Shown here in pieces: positions 16,277 to 24,671 of a stretch of DNA of 64,000 bases. The notes below the pieces were generated by a model. The model was not told the DNA's origin. It saw only the letters and a list, made by a program, of their open reading frames with translations, and did no database searches. Position 1 is the stretch's first letter. Each line of letters starts with the position of its first letter. Position numbers and translations under genes: made by a program. Source of the stretch: Bacteroidales bacterium M8 (GTDB lineage: Bacteria; Bacteroidota; Bacteroidia; Bacteroidales; Muribaculaceae); assembly GCA_001689495.1 (NCBI GenBank), contig LUJS01000047.1, positions 28,707 through 92,706 of the forward strand, written 5' to 3'.

Positions 16277-18676
16277 TCATTTTCCTTCCCCATAGTTATA
16301 CCCATACCCGTAGCCATACCCGTAGCCATATCGGTATGAGTGTGAGTATCCATATCGGCCTTGGTCGTTGCGGGTGCCGTTGAGGATGAAGGACATGTTG
16401 CGGTATTTCTTTTCCTCATATAGGCGATCAAGCTCGGGGAGCATTGAGCGCTCGAGCAGACCGGCGCGGATTATGAAGAATGTCCTGTCGGCATATTTGT
16501 CGATGATCTGGGCATCGGCAACGACCTCGATGGGCGGACAGTCTATGAGGATATAGTCATAATCCGACTTGAGTCTGTCGAGGAGTTCGCTGAATCTCGG
16601 TGATTCAAGCAATTCTGTCGGGTTGGGAGGAATGGTACCAACCGGAAGGATGCTGAGTGTCGGACAATCGGGGACATCTACAATCAGCGGGGCTATGTTA
16701 GTTTCGGCAAGGCTCAGGTAGTTCGCAAGTCCTTTGGCCGGCGATCCTACATAGGCCGATGTCGAGCCATGACGCATGTCTCCGTCTATCACAAGGACCT
16801 TGCGGCCCTTCAGGGCGAGGGATTTGCCGAGATTAACCGATATGAATGATTTTCCCGATCCGGGATTGAATGACGTCAGCGCGATGACGGTATGTCCGGC
16901 TCCCGAGCCGCACATGAATTCAGAGTTGGTCCTCAGCACCCTGAAGGCCTCGTTGATGATGTTGCGCTTCCCTTCCTTGACCACAAATGCTGCTGTATGC
17001 TGTTCGCCGCCGGTGGTCTTCTTGCCTCCTGCGGCATACTGCGGGATCTCGCCCAAGAACGGGACGGCGAGATGCTCTACATCCTTGCGTCCGCGCACTT
17101 TGGTGTTGTTGGTCTCGTTGACGTACACCACGCCGAATGGTATGACGAGTCCTATCAGGAAGGACACGAGTAGTATGTTACGTGTGTTGGGTGCCGTGGG
17201 GCCGACGCTGCTCGGGCGGTTGACGATGCGTGTGTTATAGGCCGTGAAGGCTTGGGACAGCTCATTCTCCTCTCGCTTCTGCAGCAGGAACAGATAGAGC
17301 GATTCCTTGACTTTCTGCTGGCGTTCGACCGACAGTAGGTATTTGGCCTGTGTCGGATTGGAGGCTATCTTCGAGGTGGTCGCTGCCTGCGAGCCCTGAA
17401 GGTATTTTATCTGTGTGTTAAGGGCGATTATCGAATTGTCCACCGACGCGATGATGGCGCTCCTGACACTCTCCATCTGCGCGTCAAGAGTCTTGACTAT
17501 CGGGTTTTTATCAGACGATTTCTCAATCAGGGAGTTACGCTGCAGCAGAAGCTGATTGTACTCCGAGATCTGCGACATGATGCTGGCGTTCTCAATGCCG
17601 GTGTTGGATGGCAGCAACTGGTTGTTGTATGCGTCGGATGTCAGGTATGACCGGATATATCGCGTCATCTGCAGCTGATTGTTCAGGTTCAGTATGTCCT
17701 GCGAAATCTGCTGATTCTGTGTCATGTACATCGACGAGGCAGCTTCCACGTCGGGTATCAGGTGCTCGCTCTTGAACGATGATATGTCTGAGTCTACATG
17801 CCCGAGCTCGGACTCGATCACGCCGAGACGGTCGTTGATGAAGTTGGAGGTCGATACCGCTATCTGGTTCTTGTCGCGAATCCACGACTCGTTGTATACG
17901 GCTATCAGAGTGTTCAAGAGCTCCTGTGCGCGCTGCGTGGACTGGTCGGTGATGCTCAGGTTGATCACCGTGCCCTTGTCGTCGCTCATGGACACCGTGA
18001 GATGTCCCTCGTACGACTTGGCCGTAGAGGCTATGGGGGTCCGGACAACGTCTACCGTATAGGCCTCTCCACTTATATATTCCGAGGTCGGGATTACGAC
18101 GATCGGTCCGATCTCGGTCCTTATGGTATCGTTCAGCGTCCCCTTGAATACATTGTCATACTCCAAGTCTTCCGATTTCAGGTCACTGACTGATATATTC
18201 CCGTCGGCCGAAACCTCGACTTCGAACGAAGCACCGAGATTATCCGGAAACCCCGGCATGCTCACAGTGACAGGCAGGTTGCTTCCATAAGCCACCACTC
18301 TGTGGAAACGTCCCGGGAGATAATAGTTCATGTCAAGGCCCAATCGTCTCACGACCTCCTCCATCATGTCCGGAGACTTGAGCGTGGTGACCTCGTTCTG
18401 GATATTGGTCTTGTTCTGGAACAGCCCGAAATCACCGAAATCCTCCACGCCTGCCGTTTTGCCTGACGTATCGTCCTTGATGAGTATCGAGGCCGTCGTG
18501 GTATAGACCTTGGGGGTACACAGCAGATAGGCCACGCCCGCACCTACACAAACGAATACAGACAGCAATACCCACGGCCAGTAATGAAGGGTACGATACA
18601 GTATGTCGGTCAGGGGTACACCGCCATTGTTGTTTGCAGCGGTCCTGATAGCCATGTTTCTCGACTGGTCAGCCAT
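16277..18676 (-). CDS. wzc: Wzc-like tyrosine autokinase / chain-length regulator
   Basis: A 799-residue protein. A Wzz domain begins with a membrane segment near residue 33-53 (WPWVLLSVFVCVGAGVAYLL) and continues through a large periplasmic coiled region (about 270-490). A second membrane segment (ILLVSFLIGLVIPFGVVYV) follows. The cytoplasmic BY-kinase has Walker A NPGSGKS (Lys609), Walker A' LVIDGDMR and Walker B ILIDCPP. The end is a tyrosine cluster, alternating Gly-Tyr over about 20 residues, for autophosphorylation. It controls capsule length and export with Wza. At DNA level the tail contains two perfect tandem 12-bp units (16304-16327). Confidence 0.93.
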   Translation of the reverse strand: MADQSRNMAIRTAANNNGGVPLTDILYRTLHYWPWVLLSVFVCVGAGVAYLLCTPKVYTTTASILIKDDTSGKTAGVEDFGDFGLFQNKTNIQNEVTTLKSPDMMEEVVRRLGLDMNYYLPGRFHRVVAYGSNLPVTVSMPGFPDNLGASFEVEVSADGNISVSDLKSEDLEYDNVFKGTLNDTIRTEIGPIVVIPTSEYISGEAYTVDVVRTPIASTAKSYEGHLTVSMSDDKGTVINLSITDQSTQRAQELLNTLIAVYNESWIRDKNQIAVSTSNFINDRLGVIESELGHVDSDISSFKSEHLIPDVEAASSMYMTQNQQISQDILNLNNQLQMTRYIRSYLTSDAYNNQLLPSNTGIENASIMSQISEYNQLLLQRNSLIEKSSDKNPIVKTLDAQMESVRSAIIASVDNSIIALNTQIKYLQGSQAATTSKIASNPTQAKYLLSVERQQKVKESLYLFLLQKREENELSQAFTAYNTRIVNRPSSVGPTAPNTRNILLVSFLIGLVIPFGVVYVNETNNTKVRGRKDVEHLAVPFLGEIPQYAAGGKKTTGGEQHTAAFVVKEGKRNIINEAFRVLRTNSEFMCGSGAGHTVIALTSFNPGSGKSFISVNLGKSLALKGRKVLVIDGDMRHGSTSAYVGSPAKGLANYLSLAETNIAPLIVDVPDCPTLSILPVGTIPPNPTELLESPRFSELLDRLKSDYDYILIDCPPIEVVADAQIIDKYADRTFFIIRAGLLERSMLPELDRLYEEKKYRNMSFILNGTRNDQGRYGYSHSYRYGYGYGYGYGYNYGEGK
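16304..16327. repeat. Two tandem 12-bp repeats in the Wzc tyrosine tail
   Basis: The 12-mer atacccgtagcc occurs twice in direct succession on the plus strand, with degenerate copies at the edges. Each unit encodes Gly-Tyr-Gly-Tyr. Copy-number change would stay in frame and alter the number of phosphorylatable tyrosines. Confidence 0.6.
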
Positions 18677-18690
18677 ATATGTTCAGGTAT

Positions 18691-19518
18691 TTATTTCGTT
18701 AGGGTGATTACAAGTGTCGCTACAGTGAGGCCCAGTGATCCGATCGAGACCCAGAACGATGGATTGTAAGCGCTGTTTCCGCTTGCCGTAGTCTCGCGTT
18801 TCTTCTTGTCGTTGGGCTCAACGTAAATCACGTCATTCTGCTGCAGGTAGTAGACCGGCGAGCCGGCTATCCCTGCCATGTCCGTCAGGTCAATCCTGTA
18901 TGCCTGCTGCTTGCCGTCGCCGGTTTCTCTTAAGACAATTACATTCTCCCTGACACCGTTGGGAGTCAAATCTTTTGCCATAGCCAGCGCGTCGATGATG
19001 CTGACCCTGTCCTTGTTGAACTCATAACGACCCGGAGCCATGACCTCGCCTATTATTGAGATTCCGGTGTTCGCAAACTCCACCGTGACGATGGGATCCT
19101 TCACGAGCTCGCTGTCCTGCAGCCTTTTCTCAATATACTCGGCCACCTCATAACGGGTCAGGCCACCTATGTGCAGCCTCCCCAAGACCGGAAAGTTAAT
19201 GTCCCCCTTGTTGTCAACCGTATAATATCCAGTCCGACCGTCATTGTTATTGGGAGCTCCCGTGGTCGAGGATGTCGTGTTGCCGAGGCGTGTCTGCACC
19301 TGTACCAGATTGAAAAGATTGGACAATGCAGGGTCTTGGGTTGTCACGATGATTGACAGCTTGTCCTCGGGCTTGACCCTTATGTCGAGTTGCGAGACCG
19401 GATTCAGCAAGGATTCGTTGCTTATATCTTGAAAATAGGTTATATTCTTTGGTGTCGAGCAGGAGCCCAAGAGTAGAGTGGCGGCGATGACTCCTGTTGT
19501 GATGAGTTTTATGCGCAT
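18691..19518 (-). CDS. wza: Wza-type polysaccharide export lipoprotein
   Basis: A 275-residue protein with a lipoprotein signal ending LLGSC (Cys20). The polysaccharide export domain follows (DIRVKPEDKLSIIV), then SLBB-like segments (GDINFPVLGRLHIGGLTRYEVAEYI, and ISIIGEVMAPGRYEF with the conserved ALAMAKDLTPNGVR). A C-terminal hydrophobic stretch (FWVSIGSLGLTVATLVITL) replaces the usual amphipathic barrel helix, as often seen in Bacteroidetes. It forms the outer-membrane exit for the capsule with Wzc. It lies 14 nt upstream of wzc. Confidence 0.9.
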   Translation of the reverse strand: MRIKLITTGVIAATLLLGSCSTPKNITYFQDISNESLLNPVSQLDIRVKPEDKLSIIVTTQDPALSNLFNLVQVQTRLGNTTSSTTGAPNNNDGRTGYYTVDNKGDINFPVLGRLHIGGLTRYEVAEYIEKRLQDSELVKDPIVTVEFANTGISIIGEVMAPGRYEFNKDRVSIIDALAMAKDLTPNGVRENVIVLRETGDGKQQAYRIDLTDMAGIAGSPVYYLQQNDVIYVEPNDKKKRETTASGNSAYNPSFWVSIGSLGLTVATLVITLTK

Positions 19519-19572
19519 GTCTTTTATATTGTCTTGCGTAATGTCTTGGTTATTATGATTGCGTGTGCTGGT

Positions 19573-20175
19573 CTATCTTGCAGGCTCGATGTCCGTCGTG
19601 TTTATCTCGACTCTGGCGCAGCCGAGGATGTCTATCCTGACTATGATTTCGCTTTGGCTATCGGTTGTGCCTACCACCTCACCCTCAAGTCCTCGCAGAC
19701 TGCCGCGGACTATGACGATTTTGTCGCTGACCTTATATCGCGCGTCGGTAAATGTGACGGGCACGTCAGACTGTCCGAGCATGAATCTGAGGGTGTCTAT
19801 CTCTCTTTGAGATACTGTTGCTATTGGTTTGGTCGTGGTCTTTGACGAGGTCCGGGCTTTGTTGGTCATGAATCTATTTATGTATGGCAGAGTGACGATC
19901 TCCCTTCGCTCTCTCTCAGTACATTTTATGAATACGACGGACGGCAACAACACCTTGTCGACCTTGGCTTTCTTGCCATTCTTCCAGACTCTAATGACCT
20001 TCTGCTTGGCCACATAAGTCTCATAACCTGATTTGGATAGTTTTTCCTCGACAGATCTCTCTGTATTATTGTTGACAATAGCCACAAACCACTTACGGTC
20101 TTGCACGCCTACGGCGTCGCCAACGCCCGAGGGCACTGCCGTAACTACTGTGTTATCAGTGGCTTGACACAACAT
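19573..20175 (-). CDS. upxY: UpxY-family transcription antiterminator (NusG paralogue)
   Basis: A 200-residue NusG-like protein. After a short unconserved N-terminus comes the NGN domain (WFVAIVNNNTERSVEEKL, RVWKNGKKAKVDKVLLPSVVFIKC), then a KOW segment (YKVSDKIVIVRGSLRGLEGEVV). In Bacteroides, UpxY proteins are the first genes of capsule operons and keep RNA polymerase from terminating in the leader. Its position here as first gene downstream of an inverted-repeat-flanked promoter segment is the classical arrangement. No UpxZ-like gene follows. The start ATG at 20175 is about 32 nt from the nearer inverted repeat. Confidence 0.88.
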   Translation of the reverse strand: MLCQATDNTVVTAVPSGVGDAVGVQDRKWFVAIVNNNTERSVEEKLSKSGYETYVAKQKVIRVWKNGKKAKVDKVLLPSVVFIKCTERERREIVTLPYINRFMTNKARTSSKTTTKPIATVSQREIDTLRFMLGQSDVPVTFTDARYKVSDKIVIVRGSLRGLEGEVVGTTDSQSEIIVRIDILGCARVEINTTDIEPAR

Positions 20176-20207
20176 TAAGTGAGTCCAAAAAGTATATTAG
20201 GTCACAT

Positions 20208-20223
20208 TCTCTATATAAGAGAT
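20208..20223. repeat. Left inverted repeat of the invertible segment
   Basis: tctctatataagagat, an exact reverse complement of 20405-20420. Each repeat is itself nearly palindromic (TCTCT and AGAGA arms about a 5-nt centre), as expected for a tyrosine recombinase crossover site. Confidence 0.8.
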
Positions 20224-20382
20224 GTTGATTTGATATTTATTGTTGATAATCAAATGGTTATGTGGGGTGTAGAAGTGTGATTACTTAACAACTGCAGTGA
20301 ATTGCAACAATTCTGCCATATCCGAGACAGTTAATAATCATTTTTAATCAACTCAAAATATGGAAGTTTCACAAATTATTTG

Positions 20383-20390
20383 TACTTTTG
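20383..20390 (+). promoter_or_regulatory. -7 promoter element inside the invertible segment
   Basis: TACTTTTG fits TAnnTTTG exactly. No clear TTTG occurs 19-21 nt upstream, so it may be weak or activator-dependent. In the present orientation it reads towards 20560. Confidence 0.55.
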
Positions 20391-20404
20391 CGCTGAATTT
20401 AGGT

Positions 20405-20420
20405 ATCTCTTATATAGAGA
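20405..20420. repeat. Right inverted repeat of the invertible segment
   Basis: atctcttatatagaga, the exact reverse complement of 20208-20223. The flanks outside the 16 bp do not match, which delimits the repeat. Confidence 0.8.
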
Positions 20421-20482
20421 TTCGACCGATGTAAGCCAGATTCATAAAGGTAGTAGCATGGTGCCGTAGTCACGGGCTCTCT

Positions 20483-20513
20483 TTTGATTTTTTCGAATTT
20501 TTTCCTAATTTTG
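20483..20513 (+). promoter_or_regulatory. Consensus promoter of the phosphoesterase-NTPase gene
   Basis: TTTG at 20483-20486, a 19-nt spacer and TAATTTTG at 20506-20513 match the Bacteroidetes vegetative consensus fully. It lies outside the inverted repeats, so this gene should keep basal expression in either orientation. Confidence 0.8.
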
Positions 20514-20559
20514 TATTCAGGCGGCAATTTGGAAACCAATCATAAAACTGCCGAACGAC

Positions 20560-23500
20560 ATGATACGCTGGCTTCATATTTCAGACCTGCATCTGGGTGA
20601 TGAGGATGTGTCCTCATCTTCGATGAGAGACGATCTTCTGACTTTCCTGTCAGAGCAGGACAAACCCTTCGATTACATATTCCTGACGGGAGACATACGT
20701 TCTGCCGGGCCGCGCTATGCCGGATATACCCCCGAGATGGCCGATTATATCAAACGTATCTGCGATGTCTGCCATATCCCCGTCGAGCAGCTATTCATCG
20801 TGCCGGGCAATCACGACATAGACCGTGACGCAGATGGCCGTGACGAAGCCATTAGGCGTGTCATGTTTCAGCGCAACGGATATTACGACCCGTACTTCGG
20901 AATAATAAATCCTGAGGATCTCGAATGTATCCGGGACGGACAGAAGAGCTTCCGGGATTTCCTGTCGAAAATCTATTCCGATGACCGATTGGCCTGTTAC
21001 TCGAATCCGCAAGCACCTCATTTTGTCGTCGAGACAGAAGACTTCAATATCCTGCATCTCGACTCGACAATATCATACACCAAAGATCAGGAAGCCGTAG
21101 ACCTGATTGTCGGCATGGAAAAGTTGTGTCAAACCTTAAAGGGGCTGAATGACAGAAAGCCGACAATAGTCCTGACCCACTATCCGTTCACTTCGCTCCT
21201 TCAGGACGAACGCAAGAATCTCGCAATCAGACTGCAGAAAAAGGGCATACGACTCTGGCTCGCAGGGCATGAACACGATCACAACCTGTTGCATCATCAG
21301 TATCTGCATATCCTGCAGTCGGGCGAGCTCCGTTACGAGAAGGACTCGTGTGCATCGGTCCTTATCGGCGAGCATGACCCGGATTCGTACAGGTGCGAAG
21401 TCAAGGCGTACAAATGGTATCCCGAGGGCTGGGCCGAATATCCCTTTGTCAATCTCGACTCCGAGGACAAGAGTGTATACAGGTTTCAGCTCAAGCCTGC
21501 AGACAGCAATGCCCTACCCTCGCTGACCCGCAAGACTCGACAGGCAAACAGGCATGCCGTGGACAGGCTTACGAAAAAACTTGACAGGACGCTTTTCCCG
21601 CCTATTCTCTCCGATACGGGCACCGTGAGTCTCGGCAGACTGATAGGTGATGCATGGGCCACGGACCACGGTAACATCATTCTTCTGGGCGACGGAGGCA
21701 TGGGCAAGACAACGATGTTGCTCGATTTCTGCCGGGAGTCAACGACTCCGGTGCTCTATGTCGCTGCCGAGCAACTGGCATCACTTGGCATCGGGCTCGA
21801 GGAATATTGCATATCGTCACTCTTCGACGGCAATGACTCGGACTTCCGCAAGGCTTTGACCCGGAGGTTTAATGTCCCATCCCTGATAATCATTGTCGAC
21901 GGTCTCAACGAGATAGATGCCGATTCAGAGAGTATGTTCATCAAGGGGATTCAGCGTCTCGGCTTGCTCAAGGGCATACAGATTCTGATAGCCTCGCGCG
22001 TCGATTTCACAACCCGATATAATCTGCAGGGATATGCCAAAGCCGGGCTTGGCAGGCTTGACGACAAGACGCTCGAGGCATATTTCTCGCCCTCCGAATG
22101 GCGCGACATCATCGGTTCGCCCGGCCTTCACCGCCTGCTCGGAAACCCGATGCTCGTCACGGTCTACAAAGAAATTTGTTCGGTCATTGACGAATACAGG
22201 GATGTCGAGTTTCTCGACTGGAAACTACCTGTAGAGTCATCGACCGATCTATTTCACAACTACTATCTTGCCCAGATCGCTTTGATGATGCGCCGTAACG
22301 GAGCCGATGGCACAAAGATACTTCAGTCGGCGGTCTGCGTGCATCAGATCCTTCCCGCCATTGCATACAGATACGAAGTGGCCTTCTCCATAAACAAGCT
22401 CAATCGGGAGTATCGCGACATTCTTGCCGACATTCTTGCCGTAGAGGCCATTGACGACGAGTATCCCGAAGCTATCAGGGACCACTACAGACTCAGGGGC
22501 AAGATCAGTCTCACCGACGACCTTGTCACCGACCTGCTGATAAACGAACTGCATCTGTTGCACCGCGACAACGGCATGACCTCTTTCAGTCATCAGATGT
22601 ATCGCGATTATCTCTCTGCACGTCATATCATGAACAAGACCCGGCGTGACGAGGAAATAAACGCATTATGGAATTCGAGACGTTTCCCTCTGCCCATCTC
22701 GGCACACGTCATGCATGGCTGCGGCAATTACTGGAACGGCATAGCCCCCAAAGTCAAGGGTGTCGCCACGGCAGTCGAAGATTCTGATTTCATCACGCAC
22801 AATATTTTCGATTGCTTCCCGTCATCGGCGCGTGGTGGAACCGCCGATTATTCCGACCTGAATCTCAGCGACATCAGGTTGCCCGATATTACGGACATTA
22901 ACGAAAAAATATCGCTGACCGGGGCAACCATCAGCAAGACCACTCTTGGATTTGGCCCCGGTCAATCCCGGCCATGTCACGCCTTGCGATTCTCGGCCGA
23001 CCGTAGCCTTCTCGCAGCCGCATTCGGTACCAACATACACATTTATGAACTGAAAACCAACCGCAGGGTATTCGCCTACGACATCCGGAAAAAGGCAACC
23101 GCAATGTTGTTTTACGGGCCATATCTCATTGTGTGTTCCGGCACTCTGACTGTCTTCCTGAACGACAACGGCTGGCGGTATGCTGGTGAAATAAAAACCG
23201 AGAGCGGGAGAGTCTTCAATTCCAATTTCAGGGCCATCGTGGCAGATGACGACGAACTCCATATCTACTACAAGACCCGGTGTCTGAAATACAATCTTCG
23301 CGACTGCTCGCTGACAGACAGGACCGACAGGCGTTTCGCAGCCGAGGATGTCATTGCCGGTACGGACCTCAAGGAATTGGCGTCTCAGGTCAACATTCGG
23401 CAATTTGCCGACCCAAAGAACGGTACAGTCATCATCGCTGAGGCCGATACCCTCAAGGCTGTCGCATTCAACGACGGACGCATAGAGATTTCGTCTGACG

Positions 23501-24543
23501 GCGAGCCTGTCAGTGTCTTGGGCCATAAAAATACCGTGCTGAAGGATGCGGCGCTGTCCAACGACGGCAGCATGGCCGTCACGCTGAGTTTCGAGACATT
23601 CGACAGCAAGCGCCGAATACAGATATGGAACATTGACCGTAATACGAAGACAAGAGAACTGTTCTGCGATTCGTCAATCCTCCGGGTCAATCTCTCCGAG
23701 AACGGTCGTTGGATTTTAGGCATATCGACAGACAGGACGTGGGTCTACAATATCGAGACCGGTGACGACAGGTGGATTGACGAGCTATTCGTGTCAAACC
23801 AGTATGACAAGCTGACGACATTCGGCGACTGTGTCATGCGTCGTACCCTCGACGGGCGATTGCAGACCTACAGCCTTTCTACGGCCGAGACCGCCGACTG
23901 TGCCAGCCCCATCAGGAATCCGGGCATCGTATGCCTGCTTAAAGACGGCAGTGTCGCCGCGGCAGACACCATGAGAGGTTGTCTCAAATTCAGGAGTACG
24001 CGCAATGGCGAACTCTTTACCATATATCCCGACAATTACAAATCGGTCATCGCCATTCACGAGTTCAGTAAGCATCCGTTCATAGCTGCCGTCGACTCAA
24101 GCGGCCTCACGAGTGTCTATCACTCCGGCACCGGACAACGTCTTCGAAAATTACAGAACAATTTTAAAGTCAACCTGACCACGCGCCATGTCGACAAGAC
24201 CATAATGGCCCATACCGACGGCAAAAACCGCATATCCATAGATTTCTATAAAGAAATTGATGTCCATGGCCGTCCGCGCGGATGGTGGAACCAATCCTGT
24301 TCGAGAGAGAGGATTGACAGCCGGATTCTGGATATTGCGTTCAATGTCCATGACCAATCGCTGATTGCCATACTCTCGAGTGGCAGGATAATGTATTTCA
24401 CCGAAGACCGTTGCCATCTCAAGCGCGAATCATACATAATCGTCGCATTCAATACAGATGCCTACGACTTCAGCAACGTCAGATGTTCGCGCGAAGTAGC
24501 CGACATCCTTGTCCAGAATGGCTGTTTCCGAACTCTCACGTAA
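20560..24543 (+). CDS. Metallophosphoesterase - NACHT/STAND-like NTPase - beta-propeller protein
   Basis: A single 1327-residue protein. Residues 1-330 are a calcineurin-like phosphoesterase with all metal motifs: SDLHLGD (Asp9, His11), LTGD, VPGNHD (83-88), LTHYPF (His207) and GHEHDH (238-240). Residues about 340-720 are a P-loop NTPase: Walker A GDGGMGKTT (377-385), Walker B LIIIVDGLNEID (about 442-453) and a sensor-like ILIASRVDF, followed by a helical region. Residues from about 800 form WD40-like propeller repeats (HALRFSADRSLLAAAFG, DAALSNDGSMAVTLS). Effector-NTPase-repeat order is that of STAND immune proteins: propeller senses, NTPase oligomerises, phosphoesterase acts. No signal peptide. 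Function is inferred; it could instead be a regulator. Confidence 0.8.
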   Translation: MIRWLHISDLHLGDEDVSSSSMRDDLLTFLSEQDKPFDYIFLTGDIRSAGPRYAGYTPEMADYIKRICDVCHIPVEQLFIVPGNHDIDRDADGRDEAIRRVMFQRNGYYDPYFGIINPEDLECIRDGQKSFRDFLSKIYSDDRLACYSNPQAPHFVVETEDFNILHLDSTISYTKDQEAVDLIVGMEKLCQTLKGLNDRKPTIVLTHYPFTSLLQDERKNLAIRLQKKGIRLWLAGHEHDHNLLHHQYLHILQSGELRYEKDSCASVLIGEHDPDSYRCEVKAYKWYPEGWAEYPFVNLDSEDKSVYRFQLKPADSNALPSLTRKTRQANRHAVDRLTKKLDRTLFPPILSDTGTVSLGRLIGDAWATDHGNIILLGDGGMGKTTMLLDFCRESTTPVLYVAAEQLASLGIGLEEYCISSLFDGNDSDFRKALTRRFNVPSLIIIVDGLNEIDADSESMFIKGIQRLGLLKGIQILIASRVDFTTRYNLQGYAKAGLGRLDDKTLEAYFSPSEWRDIIGSPGLHRLLGNPMLVTVYKEICSVIDEYRDVEFLDWKLPVESSTDLFHNYYLAQIALMMRRNGADGTKILQSAVCVHQILPAIAYRYEVAFSINKLNREYRDILADILAVEAIDDEYPEAIRDHYRLRGKISLTDDLVTDLLINELHLLHRDNGMTSFSHQMYRDYLSARHIMNKTRRDEEINALWNSRRFPLPISAHVMHGCGNYWNGIAPKVKGVATAVEDSDFITHNIFDCFPSSARGGTADYSDLNLSDIRLPDITDINEKISLTGATISKTTLGFGPGQSRPCHALRFSADRSLLAAAFGTNIHIYELKTNRRVFAYDIRKKATAMLFYGPYLIVCSGTLTVFLNDNGWRYAGEIKTESGRVFNSNFRAIVADDDELHIYYKTRCLKYNLRDCSLTDRTDRRFAAEDVIAGTDLKELASQVNIRQFADPKNGTVIIAEADTLKAVAFNDGRIEISSDGEPVSVLGHKNTVLKDAALSNDGSMAVTLSFETFDSKRRIQIWNIDRNTKTRELFCDSSILRVNLSENGRWILGISTDRTWVYNIETGDDRWIDELFVSNQYDKLTTFGDCVMRRTLDGRLQTYSLSTAETADCASPIRNPGIVCLLKDGSVAAADTMRGCLKFRSTRNGELFTIYPDNYKSVIAIHEFSKHPFIAAVDSSGLTSVYHSGTGQRLRKLQNNFKVNLTTRHVDKTIMAHTDGKNRISIDFYKEIDVHGRPRGWWNQSCSRERIDSRILDIAFNVHDQSLIAILSSGRIMYFTEDRCHLKRESYIIVAFNTDAYDFSNVRCSREVADILVQNGCFRTLT

Positions 24544-24615
24544 GGCTTCCCGGCCACTTTATTGGCTTTATTCGAGGGCTCATCGTAACTGATTGATAAT
24601 CAAACGTCGTTTAAG

Positions 24616-24646
24616 TTGGATTTTATAAATAAATGTGCTAATTTTG
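24616..24646 (+). promoter_or_regulatory. Promoter of the DUF362 lipoprotein gene
   Basis: TAATTTTG at 24639-24646 matches TAnnTTTG; TTGG at 24616-24619 is a partial -33 at 19-nt spacing. The start codon follows about 25 nt later. Confidence 0.6.
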
Positions 24647-24671
24647 CGTTATTGAACCAAGATCATCACAG

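Larger units (their letters stand above)
20208..20420. promoter_or_regulatory. Putative invertible promoter of the capsule operon, OFF orientation
   Basis: This 213-bp block lies between the divergent upxY and the phosphoesterase-NTPase gene and is bounded by perfect 16-bp inverted repeats. The best Bacteroidetes -7 element inside it, TACTTTTG at 20383-20390, is on the plus strand and points away from upxY. No comparable TAnnTTTG was found on the minus strand inside the block. After inversion it would sit at 20238-20245 on the minus strand, about 60 nt upstream of upxY. The -33 element is weak. Phase-variable capsule promoters of this design are established in Bacteroides; inversion here is inferred. 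Confidence 0.75.

Noticed and set aside
16261..16431. N-terminal extension of the flippase (His/Thr/Met-rich)
   Set aside because: It is the shadow of the tyrosine-rich Wzc tail in another frame; the conserved flippase sequence begins near the ATG at 16260.
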